A DNA stretch of 7,729 bases from Parachlamydiales bacterium (GCA_003151315.1 PLXF01000185.1:1-7729); one strand, 5' to 3'. Numbered from the stretch's first letter, positions 1 through 5,631 are shown. Notes: generated by a model from the letters alone, not told the origin. A program made the numbers and translations.

Positions 1-81
1 ATTAAAGCCGCCATCGAAGAATTTGAACTCCCCAGTACGTTCTCTAAAGAATCGGTAACGGAAGCGAAGAAATTCGGCTAA
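1..81 (+). pseudogene. rnr: RNase R, upstream part ending at in-frame TAA (5' partial)
   Basis: The first frame of the window is open for 26 codons and stops at TAA 79-81. The encoded peptide, ending in SVTEAKKFG, has the character of the linker that joins the second cold-shock domain of RNase R to its RNB domain (family pattern: an '..LP..F..E...EA..' helix shortly before the RRDL motif). The same frame resumes directly after the stop with TVGPKEIQARRDL, so the gene is continuous apart from one codon. A single C-to-T change would turn CAA (Gln) into this TAA. The N-terminal helix-turn-helix and cold-shock domains should lie upstream of the window. Whether this is a real nonsense mutation, a split gene or a base-call error cannot be told from here. 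Confidence 0.7.
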
Positions 82-84
82 ACA

Positions 85-1488
85 GTGGGACCGAAAGAGA
101 TCCAAGCTCGGCGCGATTTAACCGCCTTGGAATGTGTCACCATAGATCCCGATACAGCTCGCGATTACGACGACGCCATCTCTCTCGAATGTGACAGCAA
201 AGGGCACTTCCATCTCGGCGTCCATATCGCCGATGTGGCCCATTACGTAAAGCCCGACACCCATCTCGATAAAGAGGCCTTCCTTCGCTGCAATTCCACC
301 TACTTTCCCGGACAATGCGTTCCGATGCTGCCCGAAGAGCTCTCCAACGAACTCTGCAGCTTAAAACCTAAAGTGATCCGCCTTACCCAATCGGTTTTGG
401 CCGAATTCGATCCCGTAGGAAATCTCGTCACATACGAGGTGTGCCGCAGCGCTATTAAGAGCCAAAAACGATTTACCTATAAAGAAGCGCTCCAAGTCCT
501 TCTCAAAAAGAAAAAAAGCATCCACGCCCCTCTACTCGAGAGGATGACCCAGCTTTGTGCTCTACTCAAAGTGAAGCGAACAGAACGAGGAAGCGTTGAT
601 TTTGCTATGGCCGACAATGTAATGATTGTCGACAAAGAGGGAATTCCTCAAAAATTTGAACGGGTCGAGTATGATGTCACCCACCAAATGATCGAAGAAT
701 TTGCCCTAAAAGCCAATGAGTTGGTCGCTATCCACCTCTCAAATCAAGGCAAATCCCTTATTTTCCGGATCCACGAAGAACCCAACCCCGACTCTTTCCA
801 AGACTTTTTCGCCTTTGCCCGCTCTTTAGGATTTATCCTCCCTCCTAAGCCGACCCAGAAGGACATCCAGAAACTGTTTACCGACGCGAAAGATTCCCCC
901 TTTATCCACCAACTTAACGTCAGTTTTATCCGCAGCATGCGCCTCGCTTGCTATTCTCCAGAAAACATTGGTCATTACGGCCTGTCTCTGGAGTATTACT
1001 GCCACTTCACGAGCCCCATTCGCCGCTACACAGACCTCATCGTGCAGCGCCTTCTCTTTAACGAGCTGCCTCCCGAATCCGATTTAACGGCAATCGCCGC
1101 AGCCTGCTCCCTAAAAGAGAGGATCTCCTTTAAAGCGGAAAGCTCGGTCGTTCTACTTAAAAACTTCCGTTTTGCCCAAGTATTCTTTAATGAAGATCCA
1201 ACCCGAATTTATCCCGGTGTCATCACAAAGGTGAAGCCCTTTGGCCTCCATTTCGAGATCCCCCAATTCGATCTAGAAGGGTCTTTACATGTCTCCCAAA
1301 TCGGCAACGATTTCTATGAGTACAACGCCACTCGGATGGAGTTTAGAGGTTCCCGCACAGGGGTCCACTTCTCTCCCGGCCAACCTATCCAGGTTCGCCT
1401 AGATAAGATTGATCTGATCCAACTCCAAAGCCAATGGGCCATCGTTCAAGAATCGGGAACGTCGCGCCCCAAGAAGGGAAGGAAATAA
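85..1488 (+). CDS. rnr: RNase R catalytic part: RNB exoribonuclease domain plus S1 domain
   Basis: This is the 3'-to-5' exoribonuclease of the RNase II/R family, which degrades structured RNA and takes part in rRNA quality control in the cytoplasm. Numbering from GTG 85, the RNB domain begins at RRDL (9-12). Its four metal-binding aspartates are D21, D27, D29 and D30, in the family pattern IDxxxARDxDD. The RNB signature is at 297-314 (HYGL through FTSPIRRY). An S1 RNA-binding domain follows from about 373 to 455, then a short basic tail (RPKKGRK). The catalytic set appears complete. The whole family is about 650-800 residues, so 467 residues lack the helix-turn-helix and cold-shock domains, which are encoded before the in-frame TAA at 79-81. 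GTG 85 is only the first possible start after that stop and has no clear Shine-Dalgarno sequence. Expression would need readthrough, or reinitiation 3 nt after the stop; otherwise the gene is inactive. RNase R is preferred over RNase II from the linker and basic tail, but the two cannot be fully separated here. Confidence 0.9.
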   Translation: MGPKEIQARRDLTALECVTIDPDTARDYDDAISLECDSKGHFHLGVHIADVAHYVKPDTHLDKEAFLRCNSTYFPGQCVPMLPEELSNELCSLKPKVIRLTQSVLAEFDPVGNLVTYEVCRSAIKSQKRFTYKEALQVLLKKKKSIHAPLLERMTQLCALLKVKRTERGSVDFAMADNVMIVDKEGIPQKFERVEYDVTHQMIEEFALKANELVAIHLSNQGKSLIFRIHEEPNPDSFQDFFAFARSLGFILPPKPTQKDIQKLFTDAKDSPFIHQLNVSFIRSMRLACYSPENIGHYGLSLEYYCHFTSPIRRYTDLIVQRLLFNELPPESDLTAIAAACSLKERISFKAESSVVLLKNFRFAQVFFNEDPTRIYPGVITKVKPFGLHFEIPQFDLEGSLHVSQIGNDFYEYNATRMEFRGSRTGVHFSPGQPIQVRLDKIDLIQLQSQWAIVQESGTSRPKKGRK

Positions 1489-1557
1489 AGAGCCTAGAAA
1501 ACGGCGTTGTTGCATAATTTATTGCACACATAAGTTGCCGGCCATGAAAAAATTACA

Positions 1558-1633
1558 AACACAGAGAGCTAGAGAGAAAAAGCATAAAAATGCGCGTTTT
1601 CGCGCCTCTGTGAACTCTCTCGCTCTCTGTGGT
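1558..1633. repeat. Intergenic imperfect inverted repeat, CACAGAG family, copy 1
   Basis: The arms at 1558-1576 and 1615-1633 are complementary at 17 of 19 positions (core ACAGAGAGC / GCTCTCTGT). The loop holds a second perfect small hairpin, GCGCG-TTTT-CGCGC (1592-1605). Beside it is another copy of the repeat unit on the opposite strand (CCTCTGTGA, 1605-1613). The element lies 70 nt after the RNase R stop and shares its CACAGAGAG core with the elements at 4646-4702 and 6986-7086. It could act as a factor-independent stop or an mRNA-end stabiliser, but there is no uridine tract right after the stem. It carries no coding sequence. Confidence 0.75.
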
Positions 1634-1711
1634 AAATACTGATTCTTCAGATTAGTTGAAACAATCTTTAACAGAAATTTACAGTATTTTAATGAAGGGA
1701 ATTCTTTTGTT

Positions 1712-1721
1712 TGCTATACAT
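1712..1721 (+). promoter_or_regulatory. Possible extended -10 promoter for the ATP-grasp operon
   Basis: TGCTATACAT fits an extended -10 element (TGnTATAAT-like, one mismatch in the hexamer TATACA). No convincing -35 hexamer lies 16-18 nt upstream. It leaves a leader of about 45 nt before ATG 1774. It is the best candidate in the 285-nt gap, but the call is weak. Confidence 0.3.
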
Positions 1722-1773
1722 AGCTCGTAAGAAACGTAAACCGCAGACAGCCCCTTAACCTCAGGACAGATTC

Positions 1774-2814
1774 ATGACAGCTCTCGCCACTCTATCATCT
1801 ACACAACCTTACGTCGAAAAATCCTCTTTGAAAAACAATTCGGCAAATCCCCCCGTCGATATAATTCGGGCCGTTGCCTATAAGTTGGGGATCGACGTTG
1901 AAGCGCTGAGCGGAGACTGGGTTTTGGCCCTCACTCGCAAAGAAAAAAGGCAAATTGTTTATGGATACCAATTTCCTTTAAATGATGCCTCTAGCGCTTT
2001 TTCCTGCTGCGACAAAGCGGCCGCTTCCGCTTTACTTAAGGTCGCACGCATCCCTCACATCCGCACACGCATTTTTTCATCCATGTCGGAGATAGAAACG
2101 TATGCGCAAAAACACCAAAACAATCTGGTTTGCAAACCTAAAAATGGTTCGGGCGGCTCAGACATTTCTCATATCCGTAACCCCAACGAACTCGTAGAGG
2201 CTGTGAATTCATTTAGATCCGAGCGTGATCTAGTTCTTTGTGCGTTTAAAAAAATCAAACACGAATTTCGGGTAATTATGCTCGAAAATAAAGCCCAGGT
2301 TATTTTTGAAAAAATCCCTCTATCCGTGAAAGGGGACGGAGAAAAAACATTGAGCCGACTCGTCTCCGAACGACTAGAAAAAATGGTCCCCTTTCAAGCG
2401 CAGATTGCGGCTACAAAGCTCGATCCTTCTCTTTTTTCTTCCGAGGAGATTCCTAAGCTGGGAGACACGGTTTTGCTGCAATGGAAACACAATTTAGGAC
2501 AAGGGGCTCAATGCCATTTATTGGGAGGTGAAGCCGTCCTTGAGGCAAACCCAAAAATGGAAAATGACCCTGTATGTAGTAGACTCATCGAGTTAGCCCA
2601 AAAAACGGTTGACGTGCTAAAGGTTTGTTTTGTCTCTGTAGATATAGTTGTATTAGAAGACGAACCTAACCCTCAGAAGGTATTTCGCGTGATGGAGATC
2701 AATTCGGGGATTATGATGAATAGTTTAATTAAACAACATAAAAATTTTGGTCAGCGCATTGCAGAGATCGTCTACGGAAAAGCCCTTAAATTAATGTTTC
2801 CAACAGATAAATAG
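1774..2814 (+). CDS. ATP-grasp family ligase, cyanophycin synthetase / GshF C-domain-like, substrate unknown
   Basis: ATP-grasp enzymes join a carboxylate to an amine, or occasionally a thiol, through an acyl-phosphate. The visible features are an ATP-binding lysine and flexible glycine loop (K121-P-K-N-GSGGS, 121-129), a central HEFRVIM strand (163-169), and the segment KIPLSVKGDGEKTL (180-193). That segment closely follows the 'R-P-x-V-x-GDG-x-x-T' block of cyanophycin synthetases and the C-terminal half of bifunctional glutathione synthetases. Magnesium ligands are D290 (SVDIVV), E308 and N310 (MEINSG). The protein has 346 residues. Its first 95 or so residues do not match the Mur-ligase or GshA partner domains of those larger enzymes, so it is a stand-alone ATP-grasp unit. 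AGGA at 1763-1766 sits 7 nt before the ATG. The next gene starts 41 nt downstream, so they probably share an mRNA. A peptide or amino-acid ligase role is inferred; no substrate can be assigned. Confidence 0.8.
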   Translation: MTALATLSSTQPYVEKSSLKNNSANPPVDIIRAVAYKLGIDVEALSGDWVLALTRKEKRQIVYGYQFPLNDASSAFSCCDKAAASALLKVARIPHIRTRIFSSMSEIETYAQKHQNNLVCKPKNGSGGSDISHIRNPNELVEAVNSFRSERDLVLCAFKKIKHEFRVIMLENKAQVIFEKIPLSVKGDGEKTLSRLVSERLEKMVPFQAQIAATKLDPSLFSSEEIPKLGDTVLLQWKHNLGQGAQCHLLGGEAVLEANPKMENDPVCSRLIELAQKTVDVLKVCFVSVDIVVLEDEPNPQKVFRVMEINSGIMMNSLIKQHKNFGQRIAEIVYGKALKLMFPTDK

Positions 2815-2837
2815 TAGTCTTGCGAAATAATCTCCCG

Positions 2838-2843
2838 GGAGGA
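2838..2843 (+). promoter_or_regulatory. Ribosome binding site selecting ATG 2856
   Basis: GGAGGA lies 12 nt before ATG 2856 and is the strongest Shine-Dalgarno match in the gap. It decides against the upstream in-frame TTG 2820, which has no such site. It forms the 3' half of a short palindrome, CTCCCGGGAG (2832-2841). Confidence 0.6.
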
Positions 2844-2855
2844 CATGATAAATAT

Positions 2856-3482
2856 ATGAAAAAGTACTTCATCGCGGGCCTCGTAACGCTCCTCCCTTTG
2901 GCTGTGACCGTTGCTATTATTACTTTTGTTGTCAATTTACTGACCAAACCGTTTATGGGGATAGTCACTCCCCTTATCTCGCACGCCCATTTCACCAATT
3001 CTGAACAACTCATCCGCAACCTGAGCCAAATCGCTATTCTCGCCGGTCTATTCCTCTTCACCCTGTTTTTAGGGGTGGTGGCCCGTTGGTTTTTTTTCCT
3101 GGCACTTCTGCGGATTGGCGATCAGATTCTCCACAAGATTCCCTTAGTCAATAAAGTGTATAAGACGACAAAAGAGATCATCCGTACTCTATTCGCCTCG
3201 GATAAAAACTCGTTTAAACAGGTCGTCATGATCACCTTTCCCCATAAGGGGTGCTATTGTTTGGGGCTTGTGACCCGGCAGGCGCCTAAAACATGCGAGA
3301 AGATCCTGAAAACAGAGATGGTCTCCGTTTACATCCCCACAACGCCCAATCCGACGACCGGTTATCTGCTAGTCTGTCCCATCTCTGATTTAATCTATTT
3401 GGAGATGAAGAGCGACGTGGCGATTAAATTTATCGTCTCCTGTGGAGCCATCCAGCCCCCCGTTGTGGAGAGAACTCTATGA
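2856..3482 (+). CDS. DUF502 (COV1-like) membrane protein, first of tandem pair
   Basis: This is an integral membrane protein of the DUF502 family, which also contains the plant COV1/LCV proteins. Its biochemical function is unknown. From ATG 2856 it has 208 residues, the usual family length of about 200. Transmembrane helix 1 covers roughly residues 5-28 (start MKKYFIAGLVTLLPLAVTV), and helix 2 about 56-85 (ending RWFFFLALL). The family hallmark follows at 95-107 (IPLVNKVYKTTKE), and the C-terminal soluble part contains VYIPTTPNPTTGYLL and ends near VSCGAIQPP. An open frame extends 12 codons upstream to TTG 2820. I prefer ATG 2856 because of the GGAGGA site and because the membrane helix then starts right at the N-terminus, exactly as in the paralogue downstream. 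Its stop overlaps the next start (ATGA, 3479-3482), which implies translational coupling. Confidence 0.9.
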   Translation: MKKYFIAGLVTLLPLAVTVAIITFVVNLLTKPFMGIVTPLISHAHFTNSEQLIRNLSQIAILAGLFLFTLFLGVVARWFFFLALLRIGDQILHKIPLVNKVYKTTKEIIRTLFASDKNSFKQVVMITFPHKGCYCLGLVTRQAPKTCEKILKTEMVSVYIPTTPNPTTGYLLVCPISDLIYLEMKSDVAIKFIVSCGAIQPPVVERTL

Positions 3483-4135
3483 AGAAATATTTACTTACGG
3501 GAATGGTCATCCTCACTCCCGTTGCCCTCACCCTAATCGTCATCTACTTCTTGTTCGATTTTTTTTCGAATCCCTTTATCTCTCTCGTCAACCAACTGGT
3601 TGCCTATATAGAGATAAAATTTTCGTTTAAATTCCTTCCCGGCGTGGCTGTTTTTGTCTCTCGAATCCTCTCCCTACTTTTAATCTGCGTCCTTATTTTG
3701 CTCTTGGGGATTTTCGGCCGATGGTTTTTTATCCGGACTTTGCTCAAATGGACAAATAGCACATTTGAACGGATCCCTCTGATCAATTCGGTGTATAAAA
3801 TCACTCGAGATATCATTGCGGCCGTTTTTGGTGCCGATGGGAAAAAAGTTTTTCAAGAACCGGTCATGATCCCTTTCCCTAACAAACCCAATTACAGCAT
3901 AGGCTTTCGCTCAGGGAAGTCACCTATAGAATGTGAGGAAAAACTGGGATGCCCTTTAGTCACCGTCTTTTGCCCTACCGCCCCCCACCCCATTTCAGGC
4001 TTCCTGTTTATCCTCCCTAAAGATGAAATTCACTCGTTAGACATGACAAATGAAGATGCCTTTAAGTATCTCGTCTCTTGTGGAGTTATCCTGCCGCCTG
4101 CCGATCTAGAAGAGGAGAAAAATGACTCTTTCTGA
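3479..4135 (+). CDS. DUF502 (COV1-like) membrane protein, second of tandem pair
   Basis: This 218-residue paralogue of the preceding gene begins MKKYLLTGMVILTPVALTL. It has the same plan: two transmembrane helices (about 5-29 and 56-88, the second ending GRWFFIRTLL), the hallmark IPLINSVYKITRD, and a C-terminal soluble domain with VFCPTAPHPISGFLF and VSCGVILPP. The two proteins align end to end without large gaps, which suggests an old tandem duplication. The C-terminal tail is acidic (EEEKND) where the first copy ends basic/neutral. GGAGAGA at 3467-3473 serves as ribosome binding site just before the overlapping ATGA. The next gene starts 14 nt before this one ends. Two different copies kept in one operon suggest a hetero-oligomer or divided roles; this is inference. 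Confidence 0.9.
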   Translation: MKKYLLTGMVILTPVALTLIVIYFLFDFFSNPFISLVNQLVAYIEIKFSFKFLPGVAVFVSRILSLLLICVLILLLGIFGRWFFIRTLLKWTNSTFERIPLINSVYKITRDIIAAVFGADGKKVFQEPVMIPFPNKPNYSIGFRSGKSPIECEEKLGCPLVTVFCPTAPHPISGFLFILPKDEIHSLDMTNEDAFKYLVSCGVILPPADLEEEKNDSF

Positions 4136-4550
4136 CTTACCCATTCGCGTCGTTTTTTTTCAAGTCAAAGACCCGGCCGCCAAGTTACAAAAAATCGTGG
4201 AGACGGCCCAAACCCATTTTGAAAAAAATGAGCCGTTCCTCATCGTGGTTGAAGACAGCAAAGCTCTCTCTTTTGTCGATGAGCTTCTCTGGAAACTCCC
4301 CGCAACGAGCTTCCTTCCCCATGTAGCCACAGATGACCCAACCACTGAGAGGGTAGTTATTACGAAACAAAAACAAAATATTAATAACGCCAAAGCGGTG
4401 TTCAACTTGTGCCCTACCCCCCTTCTCATAGAGGGCCCTTTCCGGATTATCTACGAATTTGAAGACCTCACCTCCTCCGCCAAAAAGCAGCTCTCCAATG
4501 CCCGCTTCGATGCGTATAAGCAGGCCCACTGCCTGATCGAAGCCCGATAA
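4122..4550 (+). CDS. holC: DNA polymerase III chi subunit (HolC-like)
   Basis: HolC is the clamp-loader accessory subunit that links the polymerase III holoenzyme to single-stranded DNA-binding protein and, where present, to the psi subunit. The protein has 142 residues, the normal size. Diagnostic features are an N-terminal strand with FF (RVVFFQV, 9-15), a helix with basic and acidic residues (about 17-35), a strand FLIVVED (39-45), and the family's best conserved block, FVDELLWKLPATSFLPH (51-67), equivalent to 'LDELLW...SFLPH'. A later strand, VFNLCP (93-98), corresponds to the 'LINL' element. AGGAG at 4113-4117 precedes ATG 4122, which overlaps the DUF502 gene by 14 nt. HolC is best known from Proteobacteria, so its occurrence in this context is notable. 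No psi (HolD) gene is visible. The fold assignment is firm from motifs; function in this organism is inferred. Confidence 0.8.
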   Translation: MTLSDLPIRVVFFQVKDPAAKLQKIVETAQTHFEKNEPFLIVVEDSKALSFVDELLWKLPATSFLPHVATDDPTTERVVITKQKQNINNAKAVFNLCPTPLLIEGPFRIIYEFEDLTSSAKKQLSNARFDAYKQAHCLIEAR

Positions 4551-4645
4551 ATACATATTAGACCTCTTTCAAAATTCAATTTTTAGGTATGCTTACATCC
4601 CATTTAATCTGGCAAAGGCATTATGAAAATGGACTACGTAAATTT

Positions 4646-4702
4646 TTTAACCACAGAGCACACAGAGTAAGAGAGCTTGATTCTTCTTTCTCTGTGGTTA
4701 AA
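4646..4702. repeat. Intergenic inverted repeat, CACAGAG family, copy 2
   Basis: Perfect 13-nt arms TTTAACCACAGAG (4646-4658) and CTCTGTGGTTAAA (4690-4702) enclose a 31-nt loop. The loop contains a second CACACAGAG unit and AGAGAG, so the left side reads as degenerate units of about 9 nt. It lies about 95 nt after the holC stop and upstream of the promoter at 4786-4814. It shares the core CACAGAG with the copies at 1558-1633 and 6986-7086. It may serve as a transcript end for the ATP-grasp/DUF502/holC operon, but it is not followed by a clear T-run. Confidence 0.8.
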
Positions 4703-4785
4703 TAAGCGCCTCAGAGGACATAAGGCCAAGGCAATCGGGCTAAAAAGTTGCAAGGTCGATATATTTATTTTTTGAATTTATATAT

Positions 4786-4814
4786 TTGCAATTTACTCGC
4801 AGTTATCTTATGAT
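4786..4814 (+). promoter_or_regulatory. Sigma70-type promoter for the small basic protein/ybeY operon
   Basis: A -35 hexamer TTGCAA (4786-4791) and a -10 hexamer TATGAT (4809-4814) are separated by an optimal 17 nt. The region just upstream (4756-4786) is very AT-rich and could act as an UP element. A second TTGCAA lies at 4748-4753. Transcription would start near 4820-4822, leaving a leader of about 24 nt before ATG 4845. This is the best promoter in the window. Confidence 0.6.
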
Positions 4815-4844
4815 TCTCAGCGATTAATGAAAGAGAGTTACCCC

Positions 4845-5009
4845 ATGACCCGCATGAGTAAACAGGGCAGAAAACGGCATGTATCGCCCCGCCGACCACG
4901 CCCACCAGCTCCAAAAACTGGACCAAAAAAAGAGCACGGCTTCAAAACGCATGAAAATGCAGTTGGCGCTGAGATATCCATTAACCGTTTCATCCCCAAA
5001 ATCGGATAA
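4845..5009 (+). CDS. Small basic Lys/Arg/Pro-rich protein, conserved chlamydial type (unknown function)
   Basis: This 54-residue protein is not one whose family I can name. The N-terminal half is strongly basic and proline-rich (SKQGRKRHVSPRRPRPPAPK), followed by GPKKEHGFKTHEN and a C-terminus NRFIPKIG. It has no membrane segment and no cysteine. Composition suggests a nucleic-acid- or ribosome-binding peptide. Three starts are in frame. ATG 4827 lies only about 6 nt after the predicted transcription start and lacks a ribosome binding site. ATG 4845 has AGAGAG (4832-4837) 7 nt upstream and is chosen. ATG 4854 would give 51 residues. It is followed after 5 nt by the PVC signature protein gene. 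From memory (unchecked), C. trachomatis has two tiny genes, CT421.1 and CT421.2, in this position before the ybeY homologue CT422. Confidence 0.75.
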   Translation: MTRMSKQGRKRHVSPRRPRPPAPKTGPKKEHGFKTHENAVGAEISINRFIPKIG

Positions 5010-5014
5010 TTATC

Positions 5015-5173
5015 ATGACGAGACACGGCAGCTACGGCAAAAGCAATAAAGGCGGAAAGAAACGAAACGTTCTGAAGCGATTCGAGCGAATCGATGTTCT
5101 CCGCAAATTAGGAAAATGGGTGGATGGAAAAAACTCCAAAGTCACCGGTCTTCCCAAAACACCTGCTAACTAG
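5015..5173 (+). CDS. PVC-superphylum small basic signature protein (TIGR04137-like)
   Basis: This 52-residue basic protein begins MTRHGSYGKS, continues GGKKRNVLKRFERIDVLRKLG (about 13-33) and ends near VTGLPKTPAN. The block 'RNVLKRFERI..L...GKW...' followed by 'GLPK' is the recognisable pattern of the small basic protein found throughout Planctomycetes, Verrucomicrobia and Chlamydiae, which has been described as a signature protein of that superphylum. A ribosomal or RNA-binding role has been proposed for the family; none has been proven that I know of. Only 5 nt separate it from the preceding small gene, and its ribosome binding site is weak (CGGA, 5003-5006), so translational coupling is likely. 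The stop TAG at 5171-5173 lies 8 nt before the ybeY start. Phylogenetically, this gene is the strongest indicator of the source organism in the window. Confidence 0.88.
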   Translation: MTRHGSYGKSNKGGKKRNVLKRFERIDVLRKLGKWVDGKNSKVTGLPKTPAN

Positions 5174-5181
5174 AACCTTGT

Positions 5182-5613
5182 TTGAAGATCTACGTTTTCA
5201 ATAAACAGAAAGATCTCAAACTTTCGAGTAAATCCGCCCGCGCCATAGTTCGGGCTGTGATCGATCACGAAAAGGCCGATTTCACCGAAGTCGGCCTCTA
5301 TTTTGTCAGCGAAAAAAAAATCGGCGAACTTCACGATCAGTTTTTTAACGACCCGACTCCCACCGATTGCATCTCGTTTCCTCTAAGCTTTGGAGGAGAG
5401 GTTTTTGTCTGCCCTAAAACCGCTCTTCTCTATGCCGACCAGCATCAATTAGACCCTTACGAGGAAGCGGCCCTCTACATTGTCCACGGACTCCTCCATC
5501 TCATGGGGTACGATGATCTAGAGGAAAAAGCGAGAAGAATTATGCGGAAAAAGGAAAAAAGTTGTATGAATCATTTAAAAGACTTGAAAATTTTATTGAG
5601 GCCCCCATTTTAG
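5182..5613 (+). CDS. ybeY: YbeY endoribonuclease (rRNA maturation factor), third metal ligand His replaced by Asp
   Basis: YbeY is a metal-dependent single-strand endoribonuclease of the UPF0054 family, needed for 16S rRNA 3' end maturation and 70S quality control in E. coli. The protein has 143 residues, a normal length. The family block PTDCISFPLSFGGEVFVCP (about 54-72) matches 'PTDVLSFP...GDI.I'. The metal site is H102-GLL-H106-LMGY-D111-D112, against the consensus HGxLHLxGYDH. The first two histidines are kept, but the third ligand position is D112. Aspartate fills that place in some other zinc enzymes, so activity is plausible but not certain. Start: a TAA at 5167-5169 closes the frame upstream, leaving TTG 5182 as the first usable start. 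It has no good Shine-Dalgarno site and lies 8 nt after the previous stop, which points to coupled translation. The downstream neighbour is a CorC-like gene, as in the E. coli ybeZ-ybeY-ybeX order, but no PhoH-type gene is present. Confidence 0.92.
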   Translation: MKIYVFNKQKDLKLSSKSARAIVRAVIDHEKADFTEVGLYFVSEKKIGELHDQFFNDPTPTDCISFPLSFGGEVFVCPKTALLYADQHQLDPYEEAALYIVHGLLHLMGYDDLEEKARRIMRKKEKSCMNHLKDLKILLRPPF

Positions 5614-5631
5614 TATGGAAATAGGTTCTAT

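Noticed and set aside
1505..1530. GTTGTTGCATAATTTATTGCA resembles ends of some insertion sequences.
   Set aside because: No matching second end, no target duplication and no transposase remnant nearby; at most a solo remnant.
2832..2841. Palindrome CTCCCGGGAG over the ribosome binding site, considered as a regulator operator or RNA switch.
   Set aside because: It has no loop, so it can form only a very short stem; best explained by chance around a Shine-Dalgarno site.
2820..2855. TTG 2820 as start of the first DUF502 gene (12 extra codons).
   Set aside because: No ribosome binding site precedes it, the extra residues are hydrophilic and unlike the family, and GGAGGA favours ATG 2856, matching the MKKY start of the paralogue.
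4558..4580. TTAGACCTCTTTCAAAATTC after holC, considered as an IS terminus.
   Set aside because: Single occurrence with no inverted partner in the window.
4827..4844. ATG 4827 as start of the first small basic protein.
   Set aside because: It would lie only a few nt from the predicted transcription start and has no ribosome binding site; ATG 4845 has AGAGAG at good spacing.
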